From positions 1 through 64,000 of the forward strand of contig JAGPNK010000017.1 in the NCBI GenBank assembly GCA_020746835.1: DNA of 64,000 nucleotides, in the 5' to 3' direction. The notes under the pieces are model-generated. The model saw nothing but the letters and a program-made list of their open reading frames with translations, ran no database searches and was not told where the DNA came from. Position 1 is the first letter of the stretch. Every line of letters begins with the position of its first letter. Shown piece by piece: positions 11,441 to 21,211 of the stretch. The DNA comes from Stachybotrys elegans (taxonomy: Eukaryota; Ascomycota; Sordariomycetes; Hypocreales; Stachybotryaceae). The position numbers were made by a program, and so were the translations under genes.

Positions 11441-12587
11441 CTACCACGGCGTGCCTGGGCTGACATTGTTGAGACTCTTGGACTGAACAGTCCATCCGTC
11501 AGCCTGTGCGCCGTTGCCCGTGAAGAATGAAGAAGCCGATGTATCACCACGCAACACCCAGCGGAAGAATAACTGTGCCGCACGACCGAATTTACCGCCC
11601 TTGGGGTCTCCGTAGGTTCCTCCGTGTCCAACGGGTAGGTTGCCCACCCATGCCGGAACTCCGGATCGGACGGCGCCGTAGTCTCGCATGCCCTGAAGAA
11701 TAGTTAGCATTGTACTTCAGAGAGGGAACAACCGCTTGCATTTCCATAGGCGATATCGCTTGGACCTCCCAGGAAGAAGAAGATTGGGACGTTGATCTGG
11801 GGGATAATTCTGTTGGTGCTCCCTGCGTCGAGGTTCCCCGAGTTGAAGATGCCATATGCTTTGACGCGAGAATCAGGCACTGCAATACGTCAGCGTCGCC
11901 GGTCCGAGAGAGGCCTCAGTAATTTACCCATGGCCAACGCCTCTGTTCCGCCGCAGGACATGCCCGCAGCAGCAACACGACTAGCATCGACGTTGGCATA
12001 GGTCCCTCGTCCGGCATTCTGGCTAATCCAGTCAATGCTTCCCTTCATCATCTCTGCCGAGGTACTGCCTCCTTGGTTCGGTTCACCAGAGGAGATGACA
12101 ATGACACCCCAGCTGGCAATCTCGAGGTTGAAGTTGACATGGGACAGGCCGTTGGCGGAGCATGCTCCGTTACCCCAAACCACAACTGGCATCTTGGTGA
12201 ACGCATTCATGTTCCTCGGTCTGTAAATCGTACGGCCGGGCAAGCTCGGATCGACCGTGTACATGGCCTCCACACTCTGAGCTGGCGTGCCTGAGCCTCC
12301 CGTTGTAGTTGGAGTCGGGCTGGTGGTCGTGGTGGGAGGAGGGTTGCTCGCCCCCGGAATACATTGGGCTGCAAGAGACGCGTTAACGTGCTGCCCACTT
12401 CTTGCTGCAGAGGGAGAAAGTTCTTACAGTACCACTGGTTCTGCGCCACGCAGGTCGAACCGGAGACACATGTAGTTGGACCTGTCCAGCCCTCGCCACC
12501 GCACTGTCCCCATACTGGTGATTGTGCGAGGGCCAGTGTGATACTCGCCAAGCCGAGCCACATCTTCACCAAGGTTGAACGAGACAT
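11441..12587 (-). CDS. Secreted alpha/beta hydrolase with N-terminal CBM1
   Basis: Exons 12587-12428, 12368-11928, 11879-11740 and 11692-11441 give 330 aa in phase. A signal peptide (to about residue 22) is followed by a fungal cellulose-binding module ([15 protein letters not shown] ... QWYSQCIPG), whose last Tyr/Gln/Cys strand is split by intron 1. A short Pro/Thr linker leads to a catalytic domain with [15 protein letters not shown] and the nucleophile elbow [18 protein letters not shown] and [11 protein letters not shown] follow, the latter holding a probable catalytic His. The family is an uncharacterised fungal alpha/beta hydrolase; an esterase acting on cellulose-associated polymer is inferred from CBM1. 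Intron 3 (11739-11693) appears to use a GC donor (AAT|GCAAGC), the only choice that gives NGMRDYGAV in frame. Confidence 0.85.
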
Positions 12588-12657
12588 TATGTGTTGTTTG
12601 GAGAAACTCGCCGGGTTTACAGATTCCCCTCGGGCAGTTCGCCAACACCATCAATTC

Positions 12658-12665
12658 TTTATATA
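12658..12665 (-). promoter_or_regulatory. TATA-box candidate of the CBM1 hydrolase gene
   Basis: TATATAAA on the minus strand, about 70 bp upstream of the start codon at 12587. The position is consistent with a short 5' UTR core promoter. Confidence 0.4.
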
Positions 12666-14934
12666 GGACATGCCCATCAACTAAGGTTGAGCCTTCCCCA
12701 CACTTACGAGCTGGACGAGGTACCGTATGCCAAGTCCATGCAGCTGTGCTGGGCTTGTGATTCACGGAGCCACGAAATCCGATCTCTCTAATATTGCTTT
12801 TGACAAGAAAATACACCGTCGCCCAATCGTGTCTTTTTCTCTGCGGTCTGGGTGTAGGGACATGATGCCTAAAGGGATAAAGGCAGCAGAGTATGAAAAC
12901 TGATATGCATAGACTGTGGCCATCACGGGTTCCGAAGCCTACTTGAGCATGCAGCTCGTAGAATTTATGAACAAGCTTAAACCCACGTGTCAAAGGCTAA
13001 ATGAGCCAAGTATCAACGTCACCTCGGGGAGTTGGGTTAATCGCACGAATGGGATGTCCTTGCGGCACTGCCCAATATCGTCTCAAGTTGCCACACGCAC
13101 ATCTCCATTCTCAAGGATTTCCTCAACAAGTTAGTCGTTATGCGGGGGAAGGTCTTGTGATGCAAATCTTCACGGCAAAAGTGTGCATTTACCCAGTTCC
13201 GGGTACCGGTCTCAATCGCGATGAATTGTTCCGGTGTATGGAATGCCGACCCTCAGTAAACACATGCCGTGGTTGGAGGGATTTCCATGACTGAGATCAA
13301 CCTCGAGTTGACTACAAAGCTGTTTCTAGTACCTGAATCTCAGTGTCTTCATCGTCAGGATAGATATTAACCTGTTCAGCGAGAGGCTCTTTCGACATGG
13401 CAAACTGTTCCAAGACGACAAGCTTCGACCTGGTGACCGCCTATGCATATTTTTAATAACGGAGAACTACTTTCTTCCGAGATTCCGATGACTTGGAAAC
13501 GTTCAACACTTTATCTAGGCACAAGGAAATTTTGACAGATTTGAGCGAGAACATGACGGCTGCTTTACGCTCTCTTCTACGTTGGCTTAGACATCGGATC
13601 TCCTCATACTTGGAACCGATCCCTTGTTCAAGTGTCAGTGTTATAGAGATAGTGAGTTGACAAAATACAAGAGCCCTAATAAAAGCCAATGGGCTCGTTT
13701 ACAATCCCATGGACATGGCATGCATGGTGGAGAGGAATAAATTAGAAGTTAGCTATGCACTGCCCTGGACCGTTGGACTCATGCTCCATTCATCCTGTCA
13801 AGCCCTTCAGGAGGTGGACGCAAGTAAATTGTAATATTATACATTCACAAGTCCTCAGGTTCATCAAGGGAGGGTGCCTCGCTGCATTCTCAAATCATGT
13901 CCTCACTGGTCTAGTGTCGGGGAAACAGTAGTGAAGAAACTGGGATATTGGTTGACTGGTAAGAGCGAATAATTTGCACAGTTTGTAATAGTGAATATAG
14001 ACCTTTATGGCTGATCCGCTTACAATCTCCGATATCAAGAATGCTTAGTTGGAAATGGGTAGAATTGGCTGATGCTCGCATTGCTTTTCAGATAGAAACA
14101 ACAATTGCTCACCAAGGGGGCATCCCGTTTATTTACTCTTCCTAGCTAGACCAAAAGCGAAAACGTTACGATCCTGTTATACGCGCCCGGCAAGTCTACA
14201 TATGCAGCTCCGTGTACTTACATGATGTGGGAAAGCTATGACTTTTATGTTGGGCAGAATCTGACCGCCGATAGCGGTGTCACAGTGGGCGAAACGGGCG
14301 AAGAGATGTCGGGTCACTGACTTCAACTGCTTTCAGTCCAAGACCATCCAGTCAATGGCACAATCAAGTTTGGACAAACCGGCTGCTAGCTTCCCATGAG
14401 TCTCGTGACGGGGGTGCTATCAAGGATGGCGAATGCTAAATGGTATATAAATTCTGCTTCTTAAGCTCGCGCTGAAATGCTTATCTGCAGCTACCAAACC
14501 TAAACGAGAAAGGCCAAATGCCTTTATTCTGCTGCATCTGTGCCATGTGACGAAGGATGAGGGAAGACGAGGCTAGTGTGCCGATACCCGAACGAGGTAG
14601 AACAATATGCTCAAACCTGCGCACCGAATCATGTCACATTCTACCTAGTTTGTACTGTGGGACCTTTGATACGTACATTGAACGACCACACAAAGCACTC
14701 TGGCAAGCAACAGCCATGTCTTTTGTCTGAGCGAGTTTTCATCAGAATCTGGGCTTGCAGCTGAGGCGCCACAGGACCCCATGCACGTAAACATGACATC
14801 CCGGGCCTGCGGCTGGTCGTTGTTAATCATGTAAATACATGCCTAGCTTGTCGGCCTGCCTTCTCATCTTCTTCAATACAAGAGGTCTGGGCACATATCA
14901 GTCTACCTCGCAGATCGCACTCAAAGCTTATACC
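12666..14934. other. Long intergenic region (2.3 kb)
   Basis: Only short overlapping frames without recognisable domains or splice-linked coding continuity are present. I see no tRNA-like cloverleaf or transposon motif. The right part must hold the promoter of the reductase gene. An in-frame ATG at 14839 could extend that gene by 32 residues, but the added segment does not look like a conserved part of the family. Confidence 0.4.
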
Positions 14935-16887
14935 ATGCCTTTCTCTTGGCTTACGCATCCGGTAGAGCTGCACTCATGGCGTGAAGCTCCTCCATGCGAA
15001 CTTACTCCAGAGCAGTGCGCATACCAGTCTGGGTACTGGCGGTGGTGGTATGAGGCTGATCACCGATACGCCTTACCAACAGTGGCACTGCTCCTCGTAG
15101 CGATCATACTGTTTACAATTGCAAACGCTTTTGTCATCTTTGCACCCGCAAAATGGCACCAGAATCGCCTTCTAGGAAGGCTTCTGTCATACAGCCGATT
15201 GCTGTCGTACACGAGCTGGAGATGCGGCAACTGGAACACACACTCCTTGGGTGCCTACATGCTTGCATCAGTGGGCTTCGTCTTCTTCTTTGGTCAGTCT
15301 CTTCATCATAACCCCTCAGCTTGTTGCCATTCTGACATCCTCAGCCATGCTGCTTGGACCCCGACCGTATTACTGGCCCAACACTGATGAGGTAAACTTC
15401 GGTGGTTCACCCCCCATTGCGACGCGGGCAGGATGGATGTCTTTAGCTTGCCTCCCATTTGTTCTGTAAGCCATTTATTTACATATCCCATCCAGAGCCA
15501 CGCTGACAACATGGGATAACAGCATTCTGAGTACCAAGGCGAACCCAATTGCTACCTTGACAGGCTATTCACATGAAAAGCTGATTGTATGGCATAACTG
15601 GGTGGCCTGGGCTATGTTTGTCCTAGCATTGGTTCATACGTTTCCTTTCATAGTGTATAACATCCGGGCTGGTGATATCGTCATGCAATGGTCGATGGGG
15701 GGGCTCTGGCCCACTGGAGTCATCGCCCTCATTGCACAGGCTTGGCTGACTTTCATGTCGATTCGTTGGGTGAGGTAGGTGGTTCAAGATCGTCCCGTTG
15801 CTATCGCCGCTAACACAAATATTTCTTCAGGAATGCCTATTACGAGTTCTTCAAGGCGCTGCACTTCCTTGTCGCGCCCGTTTTCATTGTCTTTCTCTTC
15901 CTCCACTGCGATCACGTACTGTCCTCCTGGGATTACTTTATCGCCGCCGGAGTTCTCTACACGCTTTCATGGCTGTACTCTCAATGCAGAGTATTCATGG
16001 AACATGGATTCAGGCACCGGGCAGAGTTCTCTCTCGCAACAAAGGAAACTGTCAAGATCACGATCAAGACGCGCGCACTCTGGCGGCCGGGCCAACACAT
16101 CTACGTGAGATTCCTGGCTCTCGGCATGCATTCTCTTACCGCACACCCGTTCACAATCTGCTCGCTGCCGACGTTCGATGATAACAACGAAATGGTTTTG
16201 TATGTGAAGAGACATGGCGGCCTAACTGGACGGCTTCTGAAGCTGGCTGTGCGGGATGCCACGAGCTCGATTCCCGTCTTGCTGGATGGGCCGTATGGAG
16301 GACTGCCTGCTCGCTGGTACGATGGCTTCGGTGTTGCACTCGTCGTCGGTGGAGGCTCGGGAATCGGCTTCGCGTTATCACTTGCGCAGCACTTCCTGGA
16401 GACGTCCAAGTCTCGCCAAGGAAACCCACAAATGATTCTCGTCCTGTCAAGCCGAGACGAGGGAGCCAAGCAGTGGTGCATTGTGGCACTGGAGAAAATG
16501 GTATCGGAACAGAGCTACTACGAGGACGGGTCCTCGTTAAACTTTCGAGTTCAGATACACTATACTGGGGGTGACTCTTCTGACAGTGGTCACGATGAGG
16601 AAAGGAAAGTTGAGGGTGGAGCTCTGAAGCAGTCTAAGAGCGAGAGGAATGATGGTGAGATGACAGAGGCTCTGGAAATCACATCATCAACCTCGCGCCC
16701 AGATATTCACGCCCTCACAGCTGAGGTGGCATCAATACCTGGATCTTCTGTCGGGCTTGTAGTGTGTGGCCCATCGTCGATGGCTCATGATATGGGTCAG
16801 TCAGCTGCGTTGGCCCAGCGCAATATTCTGGCTGGCCGAGCTGCAGCAAGGGAAGTCTGGTATCACACGGAGAGCTTCTCCTCATAG
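14935..16887 (+). CDS. Ferric/cupric-chelate reductase (FRE family)
   Basis: Plasma-membrane flavocytochrome that passes electrons from NADPH via FAD and heme to extracellular Fe(III) or Cu(II). Exons 14935-15292, 15345-15465, 15523-15774 and 15831-16887 give 595 aa in phase. TM segments begin near residue 45. The ferric-reductase TM domain holds the heme-His pair in SHEKLIVWHNWVAWAMFV and VHTFPF. The FAD-binding box is HPFTICSLP. The NAD(P) loop is VVGGGSGIGFALSLA, and the C-terminus has the usual VCGPSSMAHD strand. A hydrophilic, low-complexity insert lies around residues 480-525. It is 510 bp upstream of, and co-oriented with, a Ctr copper transporter, which suggests work on copper as well as iron. 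Confidence 0.92.
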
Positions 16888-17396
16888 TTTTACTCTAGTC
16901 TCCCATACATGGTATCACTTTCTTGCTAAGTACAAAATATCTGCTTGCGGTTGTTGCGCCAGCCTCTACGTGCAATCTGCGTGCTCCTCAACAAACACAC
17001 CATAAATAAGCGATACAAAGACCATTCGTAGAACGCCTCTTACCACAAATGCATACTCCTCAACTCATCCCGTTCAGCTGCACCCCTGCTGACCGGATCA
17101 GACGGATGATTCCTTGCTCCTCCAGCGTCACAAATACCGCTGGTGCGGTGAGGTAAACTCGCGCGTCCTGCGCAGATCCACCCTTTGCATTACATGTGGC
17201 GCAAGGCCCAGCCGAAAACTTGCTCACACCATTACGAGAGACCAGGGCCCTAGATAAGCGTGCTTCCATACCAGTTGATACCCCACGAAAGGGCTACTAA
17301 ACCGTGTGCCTGCCTCTGGTCGTCCCTAGTTGTCTGGAGAGCAGCACCTCTCTCCCTTTATTCTCAAATTGTCGCGTCAACCTGGTTTTCATCACA
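16888..17396. promoter_or_regulatory. Reductase-Ctr intergenic region / Ctr promoter
   Basis: No coding frame is supported. The motif ACTTGCTCA near 17218-17226 partly matches the copper-regulator (Mac1-type) core TTTGCTCA, about 170 bp upstream of the Ctr start. This is a weak single match and only suggestive. Confidence 0.3.
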
Positions 17397-18076
17397 ATGG
17401 ATCATAACATGCATGCAATGGCCGCCCGTGCCCCTCATGATCTGGATATGGGCAGCCCGACAATGGATATGGGGATGCCGATTCAAACATCCGATGCGTC
17501 AGCTCACCACGACATGGATGAAATGACAATGTCTATGGCAGACATGATCATGGGGTTCTTCACATCAACACATACGCCGCTCTATTCCCCGGCTTGGGCA
17601 CCATCTGGGGCTGGAGCTTATGCCGCTACTTGCATCTTTCTTATTGTTCTCGCCGCTTTGCTACGAGTGCTTCTCGCCCTCAGACCAATACTGGAACGCC
17701 GAATCTGGAGAACTCCATCTATCCATACGGACATGGATAATGATCCAAGCCTGCTACATGACCAGAAGATTGCCCACCCCTCGCCGAGTCAGGTCTTGTC
17801 AAATGTCAGTAGAGATGTGAGCACAGGTTGGGCAGGTTGGAGAGTGGCTCCCGCTGTTGCGCGTGCGACATATGAGGTTGTCGTTGTTGGAGTGGGCTAC
17901 TTGCTGTAAGTGATCAAGCAAAGTTGAAGCCACCGTGAAGCCACTGACAGTATCCCAGGATGCTAGCGGTCATGACAATGAACGTTGGATATTTCTTGTC
18001 CGTGCTTGGCGGCGCTTGGCTCGGAACATTTTTGCTTGGTGATCTGGCTGCCCATCAACAACCAGCACATTGTTGA
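17397..18076 (+). CDS. Ctr-family high-affinity copper transporter
   Basis: Cu(I) permease of the plasma or vacuolar membrane. Exons 17397-17905 and 17959-18076 (53-bp intron) give 208 aa. The N-terminus is rich in Met and His (MDHNMHAM, MGSPTMDMGM, MDEMTMSMADMIM), the usual copper-capture ectodomain. Three TM segments follow. TM2 carries the MxxxM selectivity pair (MLAVM) and TM3 the GxxxG packing motif (GAWLG). The intron lies just ahead of the MxxxM motif. The gene follows a FRE reductase that could supply Cu(I). Size, topology and motifs all match the family. Confidence 0.93.
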
Positions 18077-18413
18077 TGGCGCGCAGTGGAAGTAGACTCG
18101 GTGGGAGGGTGTTTCTTTGTGCGAATGTTGAACTATTCATGGTAAAAAACTATGAAACAATATCCAAGAATAAAATTGGTGTGGCCAAACCAGTGGCTTT
18201 CACTTAACATGTAGCACCCATCACCTAACAATTATCCTGCAGCTCTGGATGATATAAAAGCCGGTAAATGATATCTTATTTTGGGAACCGAGACCCCAGG
18301 CTTTGTAGGGGAGAACGGGAACTCTCATGCAGACCGGGTGGGAGAAAAAGAAATTCCAATGACAGCCCATCAGAGCAGAGTCACGGGCAGGCTGACTCCT
18401 GGTGCAGCTCAAT
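18077..18413. other. Short intergenic region between convergent genes
   Basis: 3' flanks of the Ctr gene (plus) and the zinc-finger gene (minus). Nothing else is recognisable. Confidence 0.4.
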
Positions 18414-19184
18414 TTATTTGACTCCTAACTCTGCTATATTTTTGACACGCTTTGTCGGCATAGAAGTAGGAAGCTCAGTCTCATTATAACTAGTCCCAAG
18501 CTCCGCCAGGGAAGGACCAGCAGAATGTTGATCTGCGACATGAGCATGACCTAAGGTCGAGTTGAAACTGCTCTGGTGGTAAACAGTGTCCTTTTGTGAT
18601 ATTTCTATCTGTCGGTCTGTTGGCGAGGCAAGGGGACGGTTATGATTGAATGGTCGACGGCTGGATAGGTGGGAAAAAGGCAGAAGCTTCTTTGCTTTCT
18701 CCAGGATTCTAGGAAGAATGCCGCATTTTCGCTTGTGGGAGGGCTCAACGTGACTTGGAGATGCAAGGTGTGACTGGCCACAGTTGTACCGATCACAAGC
18801 GTTGCAATAGATCTCCTGAGCAGAGAGATTCGGGCAAGAGACGATGTGCTCCGTCCACTCGAACTGATTGCTAAAGTTCCGTTTGCATTTCAGGAACTTG
18901 CAAGATAAATTCCCCCCATGTTTGGGAGGCAGATTGTACGTCATGTGCCGAATTATATATTGGACCAGTTCTTCTCGCATTTGGCAATCGACACCTTCGA
19001 GGAAGAGTACCACGTTGTAATCACTATCCCATGTTTGATGCCATTTGACGTATGGATCGACTTCTTCTTTCGGCAATGTCGTGCTGAGTGCCATCTCGCT
19101 CGCGATTGTGCCAGATACTGGTGATTGTCCAAAGGTGCTTTGCCACGGCGATGGTCGCCATACGGAAGGGCTGTGATATGACAT
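18414..19184 (-). CDS. Hypothetical protein with two zinc-finger-like motifs
   Basis: An uninterrupted frame of 256 aa. I do not recognise a named family. Two metal-binding patterns are visible: C95-x4-C100-x12-H113-x3-C117 (C2HC) and C127-x2-C130-x8-H139-x5-H145. They resemble single degenerate C2H2 units of fungal proteins that detect blumeria-type or ankyrin-linked partners, but no longer context supports this. A basic stretch (about 150-185) follows and may be a nuclear signal. There is no signal peptide or TM segment. The zinc fingers argue that the frame is real. Role unknown. Confidence 0.6.
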   Translation of the reverse strand: MSYHSPSVWRPSPWQSTFGQSPVSGTIASEMALSTTLPKEEVDPYVKWHQTWDSDYNVVLFLEGVDCQMREELVQYIIRHMTYNLPPKHGGNLSCKFLKCKRNFSNQFEWTEHIVSCPNLSAQEIYCNACDRYNCGQSHLASPSHVEPSHKRKCGILPRILEKAKKLLPFSHLSSRRPFNHNRPLASPTDRQIEISQKDTVYHQSSFNSTLGHAHVADQHSAGPSLAELGTSYNETELPTSMPTKRVKNIAELGVK

Positions 19185-19950
19185 GATGGCTGTAGAGCTA
19201 GTGTAGGAATTCTGGAACCCTCTACATGGAGAACAGAAAGCCTTCTTTTATATACTCTGCATATCTGCATCAAGATCAGTTGCAATTGGTTGTCGGTCTG
19301 CTATCTCACATTTGTGGCAGCCGTGACCCCTCATAAGTCCCAGCCTTCAGCCCCAAGCCAAGGCAAATAAATGTGCGGCCTGCTGTGTCGATTGTTCTCA
19401 GCCAGGCTGCCCCACGTCAGGCCCACGTCAGGCTTCCTCGCTGTCTGTGGAACTGTGCCAAGTCTGTCTGGTCATGCTCGCTGTCAAGTCCACATATGGC
19501 TGCGGCATGCAACGCGGACCAACACGCCAGTTTTTCTGATCTTAATCGCAGAATCTCTTTCCCTGGGCCTTGATGCATGTGCATGCGCACGTCTGGGCAC
19601 TGAAGCCTTCTTTGGAAGCAACGCCGCCTTCATGACTGGTAAAGTGATAATAAGAGGTTCTAACAATTTGAGAACAAACGTATTGGATATCGTAGTAATA
19701 ATCTCTCAGCTCACTGGCCTGATAGCTGTACATGGTCTGCCTTCTGGTCTAGCGATTGGTACAGGGACGGAAAATGACACGATGTCATCATCAATAATGG
19801 GGCCTCAAGATAAATCTGAATGGTTATGAATCAAAACTTGGCCACATTTGTCAGCACTATTTTTATCGACGGAATAAGATATAAATCTCGGTGCCCTCCC
19901 TTTCACATCTCGAGAGACCAAGAACAACAAGCACCTCTACTCTTTACATC
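19185..19950. other. Intergenic between divergent genes, with TATA box
   Basis: Frames of up to 152 codons here lack domains and are rejected as genes. TATAAA at 19880-19885 lies 66 bp ahead of the cupin start codon and is a credible core promoter element. The rest shows no repeat or RNA gene. Confidence 0.4.
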
Positions 19951-20670
19951 ATGTCTAACGAACCTCCCTTTGTGGTCTCACGCCCACTCCCAAACGCTGT
20001 CATTTACGACCTATCGCAGCCAGGCCAGGTTCAGATCACTCTTCAATCATCTTCACAATGGTCCAGTGGCCTTCACTGGCATGAGGACCATGTGGAGTTC
20101 CTTAAAGTTATGAAGGGCAGCATCAATGTTCGGCTGGGACAAGCACATCACACCATTACTGCTACAAGAGATCACCAGCCGGAAATCAGGGTTGATCGCT
20201 ACATTTGGCATGAGTGGAAACGTGCCCAAGAAGATGGAGAAGTCATTGTCATCGAACGAACTGATCCTGATGACGGGCAAAAGGCCCTCTTCTTCTGGAA
20301 CCTGAACGGCGTGATACTCGATGCGCCAAACATTCTTCAAAGGTCCACATTGGCATTTCTACCGTCGATAACACACCGCATGTTTACAAATTTGCTGGTA
20401 ACAATTAACCTCTGGGTTATTTTTTACCATCTCGACAATGTGCCGGTTGTGTTGAACCTCCCATCCCTGTACCACGGAGATTCCGCGGACTTCCCGGTGG
20501 TGCTGACACGCATCGATTGGATATTCTCACGCGGTCTTTTAATATTAGCAAATTACGTGGGTAAAGTGCTGGGTCTGGAGGCTGTAAACGATCGATACAC
20601 GCCTGCCGCTGCGTACGAACAGTGGCATAACACAGAGGGTCAAGAGAGGGGAAAGCTCAGACTGGCTTGA
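19951..20670 (+). CDS. Cupin-domain protein
   Basis: A single exon of 239 aa. Residues about 30-60 contain the cupin motif 1 pattern G-x-HWH-x4-E-x6-G (LHWHEDHVEFLKVMKG), which includes metal-ligand His and Glu. The second cupin motif is weaker. The C-terminal half has two hydrophobic segments (around LLVTINLWVIF and SRGLLILANYVGKVLG) that could be membrane-associated. Similar stand-alone cupin proteins are common in fungi and are mostly uncharacterised, so no substrate is proposed. The start at 19951 is chosen because it places the conserved SRPLPNAVIYDL region near the N-terminus and sits below the TATA box. Confidence 0.8.
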   Translation: MSNEPPFVVSRPLPNAVIYDLSQPGQVQITLQSSSQWSSGLHWHEDHVEFLKVMKGSINVRLGQAHHTITATRDHQPEIRVDRYIWHEWKRAQEDGEVIVIERTDPDDGQKALFFWNLNGVILDAPNILQRSTLAFLPSITHRMFTNLLVTINLWVIFYHLDNVPVVLNLPSLYHGDSADFPVVLTRIDWIFSRGLLILANYVGKVLGLEAVNDRYTPAAAYEQWHNTEGQERGKLRLA

Positions 20671-21211
20671 GATCTGGAAAAGCAGATGACGGGTTACGTT
20701 TACGATCGCCTGACAAATTCATCAACTGAGAAATTATTTCCATCAACTAGCATCTGAAAATAATTAATACACAATGTGCAAAAATACAGCTCAGACAGCA
20801 GAAGGCCTTCCCTCCTGGATGCGAAGGAGTCGAGAATCCGTACAGGGAGGTTCCATCAACTGCCCAGCTTCATTACGATCCACTCAGATAATACCTGGAA
20901 CGTGATTGGAAATTTCTCTTTTATCTCCACAGCTTTGTGATTCTACCGGTATTTGGTGCCAGCAAGGCCACTGATATCATGCAACACGCCCGTGATGTAC
21001 CATGTCTAAATCCATCTTGCCCTGCAAAGTAAACGAGATAAATATCGTAATCGAGAGTAGAAGAAGAATGAAGGAAAGTTATTTTCTAATCTAACTCGCA
21101 GAATTATAGGTGATTTAACACAAGAAACGTGACAAATGCCCTATGGTTGGTTACCCGTTAGACCCTCACGGAGCGAACAATCACCAACGAGGATCAGGGG
21201 AAGGAAGACAC
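20671..21211. other. Intergenic, convergent 3' flanks
   Basis: Noncoding stretch between the cupin gene (plus) and the sulfatase gene (minus). No recognisable feature. Confidence 0.4.

Noticed and set aside
12424..12993. 189-codon minus-strand frame upstream of the CBM1 hydrolase
   Set aside because: It overlaps the hydrolase first exon in another frame, has no domain and shows no splice logic.
14839..14934. Longer N-terminus for the ferric reductase
   Set aside because: The added 32 residues have no family support. The ATG at 14935 starts directly before the conserved N-terminal segment.
15293..15319. 27-bp intron in the reductase gene (GTCAGT ... CCTCAG)
   Set aside because: It is too short to splice. 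The next acceptor at 15344 gives a 52-bp intron and joins FFFA to MLLGPRPYYW in frame.
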